From Gnetum montanum (lineage: Eukaryota; Streptophyta; Gnetopsida; Gnetales; Gnetaceae), in assembly GCA_015680685.1 (NCBI GenBank), contig MNCI01008335.1, positions 328,903 to 392,902 of the forward strand: 64,000 nucleotides of DNA, in the 5' to 3' direction. Below, one piece after another: positions 37,511-49,599 of this stretch (positions are counted from its first letter, which is position 1; every line of letters begins with the position of its first letter). The notes below the pieces were generated by a model. That model made no database searches, was not told the origin of the DNA, and saw only the letters and a program-made list of their open reading frames with translations. Made by a program: the position numbers and the translations under genes.

Positions 37511-37730
37511 TTTTGGTACCCCTTTTTGTATCTCATGGGTAGTCTTACATGCTCTCTATACCCTGTTACCTATCAGTGTAAATGTGACACCCTTGCGGTT
37601 GTTTACACATCATGTAGTACAGGTTGGTCGCAGCGACGGTTCCTTTGGAACCCTGCAGGAAAAAAAGCCTCTAATCACCACTTGATCTCTTTGTTTTTCT
37701 TACTCATAAACTATTTTCAGCTTCACGAAA

Positions 37731-40383
37731 ATGATTTCCTCAACCATCGCTATTGCTACCTCTAACGTTGAGGTTCCCTTTTCGATTTAGGACATCACAG
37801 GTTTCAAGCAACCACCTAGCCTAGTGCAAGGGTCACGTCGATCTCTCAGGATCCAAAACTAATCACTTGAGAGCCTGGCCCAACATACTGAGCTTTACAA
37901 TTTCCTTTGCGCTAAGGTCTAGGAAAATCTGCCCTTAGATGCTCAAGAACGCGAAGATAAACATCACTTTGAGTTCCTTTAGTGCAACGAAAGGGAATTT
38001 ATCCCTACTCCTGGCACTTTAATCCCCCTGACGGAAACATATCGATGGATCTTAGATCAGTTGGTATGGACAAGTAGGCTTAGGGAGCAGCGGACATGGC
38101 ATCCCACTATGATAAGGCGTTTTAGGACTGCTAGGAGGATTTGGATTCCCAGTCCGAGGGTGGGGGTCAAATTAATCCTGTGAATATCCCTCCCACCCCA
38201 TCCTTATGGTTGAACCTGCTCTTTACGACTGCTCCATTTATGATCATGTCTACCCTGTTGCAAACCACAGTTTCATCGGCCATGGGTAGCCATGCCATTC
38301 CTTCAGCGTATCAACAGGGATATTCCTCTGTCTCGTTTCCAAGCACTATCCCCCCACAATCTCGTCCCCAATCCATTCCTTCATCGTACCATGCACCAAT
38401 CATAGCTACCCTACCTTACGTACACATAGTACCTACATCACAGTTGCATATAATCTCCACATCCATTCTAGCATCTACACTTATTCTGCTGTCAGCAACG
38501 AGCACACCCCCAACCACGTGGTGGACCCCATTCACTTCCCCCCTACTTCACAACCTTTGCAAATGTTCCACTATGCTCACCATCAAATGTACCAGATCCT
38601 GAAAACGGTATAGCCAAGCACGAGACTCTGGTCTGCCCCACCAATCATGCAAACGACTTATCCCATGGCACCACTAGTGGTCACCACTTCAACAGCACCA
38701 TCCACTGGGTGGTGGATAGGACAAGCAACACCCCTCGTAGGCGTTGCCCAAATGGCACCGCCTATGAGCCAGGCTATTTCCCCTACTACACCACCAATGG
38801 TGGCTGCCTCTACAGCTCCACAAAGGTCTATGTTGCCCCCAGGTCTGGATCAAGCATTGCAACTTATCTAGACCCTTACTGAGGAGGCTCAACACCTTAA
38901 AGCTACTGGTTTTGACATAGTACAAGTCATGGATTTCTACCATGACGATCCCATCAACCCAGCAGGCCCCATGCTAATATTACCCCCTGGGATGCCACTC
39001 CCCCACTTCACAAAATACAATGGGGAGGGTGATCCCAACGCATACCTCATAACATTTTGATCTGAGTTCCTTCTACTGCAACAATGGACGCACACAATTA
39101 TCCATGTATTTGCTATGTCTCTGATGGGCAAAGCTTTGAACTGGTACCACGCGCTTCCATGCTCTTCCATCTCTACCCTAGAGGAGCTGCTGACTCAGTT
39201 CGTAACTCGTTTCAAGTATAACTTGAGACCAGAGGTTACGCTGGATCAGTTAATGAGCATGAAGAAAGATCCACTAGAATCAGTCCAGAAATTTATACAG
39301 CAGTGGAGCGCTACCTTGAATGAGATCTGCAAGCCTATCGCGGAGGCCCATCTGCTGGCCATCTTTAAGGATGTAGTGAATGACTTCATTAAGTCCAAAT
39401 TGTATTACCTCGCTCCACAAACTCTTAGTCAGGCTTTTGCCTAGACCAAGAGCATACAAGACGCAGCCGAGGCAAGTAAAGATCTGGCCTATGTTGCATA
39501 TAAGAACACATTTATAAAGAAGGACAAAGAGAAGGGCAAGGCTGCAATAGCCACAGTGGCTATTGTGGAAAACAAAGATAATCCCAACAACAAGAACAAC
39601 AAGAAGGCAGCCATTGCACCAACTAACCCCACACCCAGCCCAAGTAATGTGGCTTAGCCCTCCACCTTGACACCCAAAGCATCCACCTCACCTAAGCCTA
39701 ACCTCGAGCGTAAAGATCGCTCTAAATACACCCCGTTACCTGTTAAGCCTTAAGAACTTCTGAAGCAATTACTAGGGGTGGGGTATATTCAACACCAGCG
39801 AATGTGAGAGGAGGCAACCAAAAGGCATCAATGGTACTGTAAACTCCTTAGGAATCCCTCTTTGGCTTTGCCCAATGAGCCCCCAGTTCCTAAGAATTTT
39901 AGGCTGGAATGGTTCTGTGACTACCATCAACTGTGTGGTCACGACATGGATTACTGTTTAGCATTAAAGGATGATATTCAATGAATGATTGATCAGGGGA
40001 AGTTGTTTCTAGATGAAAGCAACCTCATGCACCTCAAGAATTAATCTATGCATGTTTACATAGATCCACTAAATGCCAAAAATGCTGGCTACATCATCAG
40101 CACTATTGGTGTAGAAAGTAATCCCAAACTGCCTTAGTAGCCATTTGTGGTTTGTGTGCCTCAGCATAGTGCACCAACACTAGTAGCGGCTAAAAAAACC
40201 CCACAGCAACCGTTTGTCCTAAGGGTCCCTCCTCAGACATCTGCCCCTACACCCTCTGTAAACAAGATCGCACCACCACCCGCACTAACATCGCGAACAT
40301 CATTCATCATCAAGAGGCCAAACCACTCAACTACCCCCACCCCACATAAGACGACACTGCAGCCTTCTCGTCCAAGGAAATGA
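37731..40383 (+). pseudogene. Element A gag
   Basis: Likely start ATG 37731 (MISSTIAIATSN). An N-terminal domain with LYNFLCAKV is followed by a Pro/Ser/Thr linker. The gag core at 38,960-39,470 reads LPHFTKYNGEGDPNAYLITF, then the open frame 39115-39444 with ALNWYHALPCSSISTLEELL and YNLRPEVTLDQLMSMK. The zinc knuckle near 39910-39970 reads FCDYHQLCGHDMDYCLALK. A second Pro/Ser/Thr-rich linker leads to protease. Interruptions are mostly TAG, plus one TGA that replaces a CGA codon conserved in B (39058). Confidence 0.85.
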
Positions 40384-40599
40384 GAAGAGCATTCAACAGG
40401 TGAAGCGGCAATAGAATGTACCACCCCAGGTCCTTCTAAGCTTACCCGCTCATCCTCTGCATCTACGTCCTCATCACCAAAAGTTAATGCTGCTATGCAC
40501 ACGCGGTCATCACCACCTCGCCTAAAAGGATTTGACCCCAAACCTGAAACTGTTCCTCCTTGGGAAATTCGTCTCCTAGGAAGAATGAAAGAGGAGAAG

Positions 40600-41310
40600 T
40601 ACAGTAAACAATAAGAAGGTGGATGAGACCTCTTAAGAACTCTTACTCAGATCAAGCAGGCTCTAAAAAAAAAGAATACAACATTGAGCCTGTACGACTT
40701 GATAATGACTTCTACTGCACACCGTGAGGCTCTGGTTCGCATGTTAACGGCAATACCAATTGACGAGAACATGCCAGCAGAAGAGAAAGCAATTCATTTG
40801 GTCATGCTTCCTTCTACGCCTAGAGAATTGTAGCCATCCCAATTGAGATTCTATGATGACTCCATTAGGGAAGACCTTGAAAAGGGTCAGGTGACTACAA
40901 CACCTCTATTCATCACAATTTGGGTCGGCCAACATAAGATTCGAAGAGTACACGTTGATGATGGGGTTGCTACGGATATCATCTCAGTCTCTGTTGTGGA
41001 TAGACTAGGTTTGGTAGACTAAATCAAATCCATGACAACGTCATGTTTGAAGTCATTCAACGGGGCACGGGTCATGGTGGAAGGCACTGTCCACATCAAC
41101 TTTGTGGCAGGGGACTAGTTTCCCACAAATGCAATGTTTATTGTGGTGGAAGAGATGCTCGGGTTTAACTTGATCCTGGGGAGGTCGTGGTTAGCCTAAC
41201 TTAGGGTCGTCTCTTCACCCATACATTAGGAAATCCATCTACCCTACATAGACAAGGAGGTGGTGATCCACAATGATGAGGTGGCAACATAAACAATAAA
41301 CAACGTAGAT
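40600..41310 (+). pseudogene. Element A protease
   Basis: Reads LSLYDLIMTSTAHREALVRM, GQVTTTPLFITIWVGQHKI, the active-site equivalent RVHVDDGVATDI, CLKSFNGARVMVEG and FNLILGRSWLA. There are four or more TAG/TAA stops. It is followed by a plus frame at 41311-41529 (ending VRK*) without recognised domain, which is the C-terminal extension of the gag-protease polyprotein. Confidence 0.82.
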
Positions 41311-41529
41311 ATGGAGCAAGGTTCGGAGGTCATAACCTCTAAGAACGAGACACCTGTCTCTATCGATACTAATTGTTTGATGAATGAGCCGGCCCAACAT
41401 GCCGGCTCAAAAAGTGAAACTACGTGGGCTGAGTTGCCTTTTCAAGTGAAAGATGACAATGTGCAAGAATGCCGCAATAAAGCCTCTCGGCCTTACATCT
41501 CACCAATTCCACGATGGGTCAGAAAGTAG

Positions 41530-42190
41530 TTGCAAGGATGATTGTTAGTTGTATAGCGTAGCAACTCCACTGCTTCCTACTCAGTTAACCTTTGTTGTAC
41601 ATTTATTTCTTGTTTGCTTCACATTCATTCATCTACACTCGGTGCCTAACTTATTCTTTTAATTCGTTTACATATCCTCCGTTTACATTGTCCCATGGCT
41701 CGAAATGGCCTAAAACTACACACGGCCTATTAAGGCGTAAAAATAGCAAAATTCTTCATTTACATTACACCACTGCAGCCTGCTAAGGCCTAAAATTGGC
41801 AAAATTTTCCATCTACATCGCCCACAGCCCACTAAGGCCAAAAACTGGCAAAATTCTTTACCCCATGTATCCACGATGGTCTGAAATGACCTAAAACTAG
41901 CAATGGCCTGAAATGACCTTAAACTACCACTACGGCGCACCAGGGCCTAAAACTAGCTATTTGAAAATAATAATAATAATAATAATAAAAATTTTCTTTT
42001 TCTTATCGCCTGACCACGACTCGAAATGGCCTAAAACTAAGACACAAAAAAGATAAAAATAGATAATGTAGATAATACACTAGCTAAAATGAAACGAATC
42101 TTGTTAGAATTCATTTTCCATTCAAAGTCTCAATTAAATAATGTTTGCAATAGTCTTTGAAAAAATACAAATAAGATCCCTTGCTGTCAT
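41530..42190 (+). repeat. Element A spacer with micro-repeats and an ATA microsatellite
   Basis: Between 41695 and 42035 the phrase GGCCTAAAACTAGC or GGCCTAAAATTGGC recurs about eight times, the sense-strand form of the family micro-repeat. An (ATA)n run lies at 41966-41990. This separates the protease from the 3' end of the antisense gene. Confidence 0.7.
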
Positions 42191-43483
42191 GCATCATCTT
42201 CCTCTGCATCATTGTTCTCGCCCTTAGAGGACCTTGCTTCTTCATTCGGATTCTGTATGAAAGGGATTAAAGTAGTCAGCTAGAGTCATAATAAAAGCTA
42301 GAATAAAATAAATTGCTGCACCACAAGAAAGTGACTAACCCGAAATAGCCCCACCTCTGTCTCAGGGGGTATGTGATCTAAACTGGTCCTGAGGCATTGC
42401 CAGACCTCCTCTTTAGTAATGTTTGCCCAGTGTTTATTTCCCAAGTCAAAGTTTGCTGCAACTTTCTCCTTTTCAATAGCTATCCATCTCGGTGGTCCTG
42501 GAGAAAAAGAGGCAGTGGCGGTCCCACCTGCGGGGAAACTCACTTCCCATTCTGGGGATTCACTGATCGTGACTTGTTGCATGAACTTTTCGTAAGCCCT
42601 AGAAGCACTAATGACATCTAGGAACAGTTCATGAGTATACAACTTAACAGAAGCATCCTGGTACTATTTACGGTAGGTAGCACGTTCCATTTTATACATA
42701 TGCTTATGGTTTTTTTGGGACTACCCCCACTCATAAACTCTTGCGCTATAATCTTTCCAATCCTGGTTCTTCTGAGCCAACAAGTCCATTTGCATACACT
42801 GCTCAATTATTTCGCATGTGGCCTCATTGTTGCACTGCACGGCCATCTAATATCTTGCATAATTAATGACAGTTGTTTGCCAACTGCCATCATTGGTATC
42901 CCAAGCCAAAAGGAACTCATTCCTGGATCAGAGGTCTCCCACCTCGACGGTTAGATTGGCCTTCGCCTTGTCAAGCTTCTGGACCCATTCCCACTGGTCT
43001 TCGTTTACACGCATGCACTCCCACAGGGAGTGTGCTGAGTACAATGCACATTCGCTAGCCTCGTCATATATGCAATGAAGTACTTCGGTCACTTCTGGTG
43101 GGAACGCAGGCACAGTGTTGATCTTGACTACTTTTTTTGGGTCCCACTTGAGGTGAGAGGATGTCGATCATACATAAAAATGCATTAGTCACAGTAGCGT
43201 AGCAAAGTTTAGCAATTCGAAAAGTCTAGTGTAGCAATTTAAAAAGCCTAGCATAGGTACTTCACTCACCCACTTTCGGATCAATCTACCTTAGATGGTC
43301 TATCATGTCATTGACCACCCCCTGCATGAACGCAAACTTATTAGGGGTCTCGACCCATGGTCACAGGTGGATCAAAGAAGGGCCTACAGTATTAATAGTG
43401 GTGTCTGCCACATAACAAAATGTGTTAGTTATGACCAAGAGGATTACAATAAAGTTGATGAGCAATGCGAATGATAGTGTAAA

Positions 43484-44318
43484 NNNNNNNNNNNNNNNNN
43501 NNNNNNNNNNNNNNNNNNNNNNNNNNNNNNNNNNNNNNNNNNNNNNNNNNNNNNNNNNNNNNNNNNNNNNNNNNNNNNNNNNNNNNNNNNNNNNNNNNNN
43601 NNNNNNNNNNNNNNNNNNNNNNNNNNNNNNNNNNNNNNNNNNNNNNNNNNNNNNNNNNNNNNNNNNNNNNNNNNNNNNNNNNNNNNNNNNNNNNNNNNNN
43701 NNNNNNNNNNNNNNNNNNNNNNNNNNNNNNNNNNNNNNNNNNNNNNNNNNNNNNNNNNNNNNNNNNNNNNNNNNNNNNNNNNNNNNNNNNNNNNNNNNNN
43801 NNNNNNNNNNNNNNNNNNNNNNNNNNNNNNNNNNNNNNNNNNNNNNNNNNNNNNNNNNNNNNNNNNNNNNNNNNNNNNNNNNNNNNNNNNNNNNNNNNNN
43901 NNNNNNNNNNNNNNNNNNNNNNNNNNNNNNNNNNNNNNNNNNNNNNNNNNNNNNNNNNNNNNNNNNNNNNNNNNNNNNNNNNNNNNNNNNNNNNNNNNNN
44001 NNNNNNNNNNNNNNNNNNNNNNNNNNNNNNNNNNNNNNNNNNNNNNNNNNNNNNNNNNNNNNNNNNNNNNNNNNNNNNNNNNNNNNNNNNNNNNNNNNNN
44101 NNNNNNNNNNNNNNNNNNNNNNNNNNNNNNNNNNNNNNNNNNNNNNNNNNNNNNNNNNNNNNNNNNNNNNNNNNNNNNNNNNNNNNNNNNNNNNNNNNNN
44201 NNNNNNNNNNNNNNNNNNNNNNNNNNNNNNNNNNNNNNNNNNNNNNNNNNNNNNNNNNNNNNNNNNNNNNNNNNNNNNNNNNNNNNNNNNNNNNNNNNNN
44301 NNNNNNNNNNNNNNNNNN
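43484..44318. other. Assembly gap (835 N)
   Basis: Undetermined bases inside the antisense gene between its acidic exon 5 and the following exon. The bases after it are a G run, a typical gap-edge artefact. Confidence 0.99.
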
Positions 44319-45811
44319 GGGGGGGGTCACCCATCGACATACTATCGAATATGTGGTGAAACTCACTAGCATCAAGTTATAGCTCCCCTCCTTCTTGCTG
44401 ACTCAGTAGCATGGCAGCGTCCTCTACATTCATTTGCTCCTACGGCACTGAACTACATTCAGCAAAGGGATCATCAACAGAGGTTCCTTCCTGGTTGACA
44501 AGGGCCTCTTCTTTATTCACCAGGGCCCTTCTTTCTATGGCACCAGCATCTTCCTCATCCACAGGAGCATCCTCCTCATCAGTTGGGGAGTCCTCCTCAT
44601 TGACAAAAACGTCCTCTTTTTTAGCAGGAGCATTTTCCTCGTCGACAGGAGCTCCTTCCTTTATGGTGGGAGTTCCTTCTTTCTTGATTGGGGCCCTTTC
44701 CTCCATGGCCAAGGCCCTTGCATCTTTATTAGTCATCCCCATTTTGGGGGCTGTCACCTCTTCTCTGCCTTCTTCTTCTTCTTCTTCCTTTGCTACCAAA
44801 GCATGTTCACATTAGGCAAAAGTAGACTAACTTGAAACAAAGGCTACGTTACCTAGCATAGCACAACGTAACAAGCATTAACTAAAAAAAAGAAAAAAAA
44901 ATAAAAAGAAAAAAGCATTTACCAATGGGAGGTTGTATTCTACGTAGCTTGAACTATAGTTTCTGTCCCACTTCTTTGTCAGTACGGGGAGGCTCCTCAA
45001 CTAGACGAGACCTTTTGCGGTGCAGCTTAGTGGCCACCGTCTCTGCAATGAGGCATTTCCCCTGTGATACGTTGCCCGTAGTAGTAGGGGGTGCCTCTCC
45101 TACACTATCTTGGCCATGGAAGTTGCGGGTCAGTTGATCCCTGGTTGTCATTGAAAATGATTCCTCAATAGCTTCTAGGGGATCCTGGGATCGGGTGGTG
45201 CGGAAGGCTTGGAAAATCCATGGTTTGGAAATTTGGTTATGATTTTGCATCACCCAAATTCCATTCTCACGGACTACCAAGAATTCCACAAAGCACCGCA
45301 AGTAGGCTACAAAGAAGGCATGATGCACATTGAAACAAGATTTAGGCTTCTTATGAAGCTTGATCATTTCAGCCTGCAAACCTTTGCAGAGATGCTTGGC
45401 CCAATTGTAATGGGCCCTCTCTTCCATGACCTTTCTCATTATCCAACTTGCTCAATCCCAATTATTTTTCCTGATAAGAGTAGCTTGGGGAAAGCACGGG
45501 CACAGAAGACAGGGTAAACCGTTTTGGCCACTCTCAACGTGGCCTCTTGAATATGGATCCCCTTGCAACCATTCTCTGCCCCTAGCCACTCCTCAATGTC
45601 CCGGTGATGGTTTGCCTCCTTTTTGGTCTTTTCCCCCATGGGGAGACCATCAGATGGAACACCAAAGAGATCCGAGAATAGTTGGTCATTTATCTCAAGC
45701 ACCACTAACACACCATGGACATGTGTGCGGAAGCGGTCTGCTCTTTCAGAAAAGGAGTTGGCTAGGGCAAGCATTCCGGAAGCAGGGACGCTTGGGTTGA
45801 TGGCCAAGAAA

Positions 45812-45816
45812 AACTT
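45812..45816. repeat. Target-site duplication of B, left
   Basis: AACTT, repeated exactly at 53318-53322. Joining the flanks through one copy restores the reading of the antisense gene (GLMK|FFLAINP), homologous to GLMHLFLAATP at 62.64 kb. Confidence 0.93.
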
Positions 45817-46861
45817 TGAAACACCAAAAAATTTCGAGTCTTGACATCGCAACTGTAAATATGGCTAAGTGTTATGCGTTGTTACGTATTGCTACACTGC
45901 ATAGCATAGCATAGCGTAGCACCTTGCTACAGTGAGCAACATAGCACCTTGCTACGCTGCATAGCATAGCACCTTGTTACAGTGCTAGTGTAGCAGCCTA
46001 CTATTGTGCATAGTGTAGCACCTTGCCACGCTGTATAGCATAGCATAGCATAGTAGCCTACTATAGTGCATAGTGTAGCACCCTGCTACAGTGCATAGCG
46101 TAGGATCCTATTACGCTATGCTGTTACGCACAGTTACGCGCTGTTACTTGCTGTTACACGTTGCTACCTACCACAAGCCACGTGGTGCTAGATCCGCATT
46201 TTGGGCTTACCCTAGCCCTATAAATACCTCTATGACCCCTTTTTTTTAAAAAGGAGCAGAAGGGGGGGAGGCTTCAATTTTATTCACTAGTAAAGAAGCA
46301 GTTGGCATTTCTATTTTGGCATTTGGCATTTTAGCATTTTGGCACTTAGCTCCGTGGGAAAACGAGACCCAGAGCACACCACACCGATAGAGAGGCACAA
46401 CTACATCACATGGTATACTGTGACTACTGACCCAGGAGGCATAGTTTATCATAGTGAGCACCAGATTTCATAGCCTGATACCACCGAGGCTGTGACTCCG
46501 CTCTTACTATGTCTATTGTACACTTTGTATACATGTACCCTTTTTCGGGGCGGTGCATCTTTCAATTCAAACTCTCTTTTTGGTTGGTTATAGCATATTT
46601 TTTGGCATTGTTAAGCGTCAGATCGTGTTCACTATCACATTACACACTTTAGCATGTTTCTACTGCTGTGCACATTATGTTTTCTTTTATTGTTTGCAAA
46701 AGGGTTATTGTACACCGATTAAGTCCATGTCTAATCGACCAGACTGTTCAGGGCACCCTAAATCCATTTTCTCCAGCATTGCCCTCGCTCGGATTTGGGG
46801 TTAGGTTGTGCACCCGAAGACCTCTTGGTGTTTCCAGCCATTGATGTTTTCTGTTGCTACA
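45817..46861 (+). repeat. Element B 5' LTR
   Basis: Begins TGAAACACCAAAAAATTTCG and ends TGTTGCTACA. Positions 45880-46150 hold about ten inverted units (GCATAGCATAGCGTAGCACC, TTGCTACGCTGC). A G-box CACGTG lies at 46179-46184, about 35 bp before the TATA box TATAAATA at 46219. The 3' part from 46700 carries the conserved CCGATTAAGTCC...CAGACTGTTCAGGG segment shared by all family LTRs. Confidence 0.93.
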
Positions 46862-46884
46862 GTTTTTGGAGCTAGAAGGAGGGC
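46862..46884 (+). promoter_or_regulatory. Element B primer-binding site
   Basis: GTTTTTGGAGCTAGAAGGAG follows the LTR end directly and continues GGC, as in A, C and F. Confidence 0.7.
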
Positions 46885-47080
46885 TGTTTTTTCTGCATTT
46901 TCATACTTAGCATTTTTTCTGCATTTTGTATTTAGCATTTTTCTTTCTGCATTGTTGCACTTAGCCATTTTCTACATTTTTACACTTAGCCCTTTTTCTG
47001 CTACCGACAGATTTAGTCATTTTTCTGCTATTTTCAGAGTTGGCCATTTCCTGCAAACAACAACTCTCACAACCTGATCT

Positions 47081-49595
47081 GTGAATATGAATCCAGATCA
47101 ACCTTCCACATTAGTGTCTAACACATTTGATACCACAATCCAGCCAAAGCATGCTGCATTAAGCCATGAACAATACAATTTCATTTGTGCCAAAATCCAA
47201 GTAGGACTACTAGTGGATTACCTTGATTTAGAGGCGAAACAAGACTATGAACGAGTCCACTAAAACGGATGGGAGTATAACCCCTCCTTGTTTGACATAA
47301 TCCCACTCACAGAGTCCTACCACCAGTTGTTGTTCCAACTCATCCGTGCAAACAAGCATGATGCAGGGACAACCTACGAGGAAGCCTCACAGAATGATGA
47401 AGATGAGTTTGAGGCCCACTTTGAACACGAGAGCCACCTCCACACCATCTTGCCACAACCACTCCCTAGTACAGCACCTCCCTAGTCTAGTCCATCCAGC
47501 CCCTCCAAGATAGTGACCATGCCAATTCAACCTTCCTTGCGAGCAACTAATGCATTTGCCCAGTACTATGCTCATGTAGGGGCCACCTCCCAACCTCAAA
47601 CAACTCAAGCATCCTACATCCTGCCTATCTCATCGGTGTCTGCGGTGTCCGTCCAACCCACCCATGTGTGGCCCACTCCAATCACCACATCCATCACTTA
47701 GCCAATACATCAGCAATCATCCGCTATGACGTTAAACTGGAAACATCCATCTGCTATGACGTTAAACTAGAAAAAACCACAACCAACAATTTTGCCTATG
47801 CTATGTAACCAATCCAAGCTTAGCCAATGCAACCAGCTGGCACATCCCCAAGCTTGGATCAGGCATTCTAGCTGATACAAGGCTTGACGAAGGAGATCAA
47901 CCAACTTAAGGCTGCCTCCTCTGACACCATTAAGGTGGTGGACTTCTACTAAGATGATCCCATAAGTCCTATGGTACCACCTCTAACTCTCCCAACTGGG
48001 GCCCAACTGCCTCAATTTACCAAGTACAACGATGAAGGGGATCCCAATGCACACTTGGTCACATTTCGATTTGAATGCCTACTCCTTCAAGCTTGGCCAC
48101 ACACCATCATGCACGTGTTCCCCATGTCACTCACTAGTAAGGCCTTGGACTAGTATCGCACACTCCCCAAGGCCTCAATCTCCTCTTTAGAGGATCTCAT
48201 AAGAAAGTTTCTGACATGCTTTAGGTACAACCTAAAGCCTAAAGCAACCCTTGACTAGCTGATGCAAGTTAAATAGGGGCCTCTAGAGCCCATGCTGAAA
48301 TTCCTCCAACGTTGGAATGCTGCATTAAGTGAAATCCATGAACCCTTAGCAGAAACACATCTACTGGCCATCTTTAAAAGTGCAGTAAATGACTTGATCA
48401 AGTCCAAACTATATTATCTAGCCCCAAAGTCTCTTAGCCAAGCCTTTTCCCAAGCAAAAAGCATAGAGGAAGCAACACAAGCTAGCAATGATCCAGCTTA
48501 TGTGGCCTATAGAAACCAACATGCTTGCAAGCAGAACACAATAGTGATAATAGTAGCCATAAGCACAAAAGCAACCAACTGGGGCCCAATAGCTAAGCAA
48601 CCCAAAGCCCCAACTAACAAAATTGCCAATTCCTACACCAACTCACGTACATTGATAAGGGCTACCCCAAGACCCAACTTTCAGCGCAAGGATCGTTCAA
48701 AGTATACACCACTGCCGGTGCAACCCTCTGAATTACTAGAGCAACTCTTGAAAGCTGGGCAAATCCAACACAAACATGTATCGGCAATTACCTGCCAAAA
48801 ACATGATAGGTACTACGAACTACTAAGGAACCCTACTTTAGCAGTACCAAACGAGCCCCTAGTTTCACAAAACTTCAAGCTAGACCAATACTGTCATTAC
48901 CACCAATTAGCTAGTCACAGTACAGACAACTATCGTGCTTTGCAGGATGACTTGCAAAGAATGATAGAACATGGCCAACTGGTAATTAATGCAATGAGTC
49001 AATCCAACATAGATGATGCCTCCTATGTCATAAATTCCATTAGCATAGGTGGTAAGTCTAAACCTACGCAACAACCTTTTGTGATTCATGTGCCTCCTAG
49101 CAAGGTAAGGATTCCCTCCACCTCCACCAGCAAGAGGCATCCCTTGATTATCAAAGTGCCACCTTGAGCACCCACAGCATCCTTTGTGGTCAAAGTTCCA
49201 CAACGACCCTCCGCTAAGATATTAAACTGACATCACACAACAATAACCGCTAGGCAACCTTTTGTTATTAAGGTTTCACAACAAGTTGACCATACAACAA
49301 CTCCGCCTAAATCACCATTTGTCATAAGAGTGCCACAATGTGTTGGCCCCTCACCTACCCGAAACCCAATAGTGGGCAACATCTCGATCCCTCCTCCTTC
49401 AAGGGTTGACTCCACTAACAACCTAGGTAGACCCACCAAATTCCAATGCAAGAGGACAAACGAGCACCTCGCAACCCCCATGGCTGAAGCAAAGGCCACA
49501 ACTAACAAACAACAACTAAACACTGGGGCCGCTACCCCCAAGCAGGCCAAGAAAACCAAGCCCAAGTCCCCCTCCCAAGAGATCTGTGTCTGAAG
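47081..49595 (+). pseudogene. Element B gag
   Basis: Starts near ATG 47081. The N-terminal domain has LSHEQYNFICAKIQVGLLVD. The linker at 47,720-47,775 contains two in-frame micro-repeat copies (SAMTLN twice). The gag core at 47,970-48,600 reads LPQFTKYNDEGDPNAHLVTF, ALD(stop)YRTLPKASISSLEDL and LLAIFKSAVNDLIKSKLYYL. A 291-codon open frame (48292-49167) carries RKDRSKYTPLPVQPSELLEQ and the degenerate zinc knuckle YCHYHQLASHSTDNYRAL, whose last cysteine is lost. A basic Pro-rich linker leads to protease. Confidence 0.87.
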
Positions 49596-49599
49596 CCAC

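Larger units (their letters stand above)
42193..45816 (-). pseudogene. Family antisense gene, copy 2 (in element A), 3' part
   Basis: On the minus strand, exon 4 resumes at the B insertion: GLMK continues across the target site into FFLAINPSVPASG, LFSDLFGVPSDG, AKTVYPVFCARAFPKLLL and FNVHHAFFVAYLRCFVEFLV. It ends at a donor CCCATTG|GTAAATG (44923). Exon 5 (about 44815 into the gap) is highly acidic with DEEDAPVDEEDA repeats. Beyond the gap an exon near 43,410-43,270 reads PWVETPNKFAFMQGVVNDMI. A long exon from about 43,155 to 42,340 contains VPAFPPEVTEVLHCIYDEAS, NQDWKDYSARVYEWG and HELFLDVISASRAYEKFM. The last exon follows TTTCATACAG| and encodes NPNEEARSSKGENNDAEEDDA before TGA at about 42,193. 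Stops are mainly TAG. Exon 4 and exon 5 acceptors are damaged. Confidence 0.78.

Noticed and set aside
43422-44375. Three long frames of about 300 codons
   Set aside because: They consist almost wholly of undetermined bases in an assembly gap.
44440-44815. Independent acidic-protein gene (both strands open)
   Set aside because: The minus frame fits as exon 5 of the antisense gene; the Ser-rich plus frame is its shadow.
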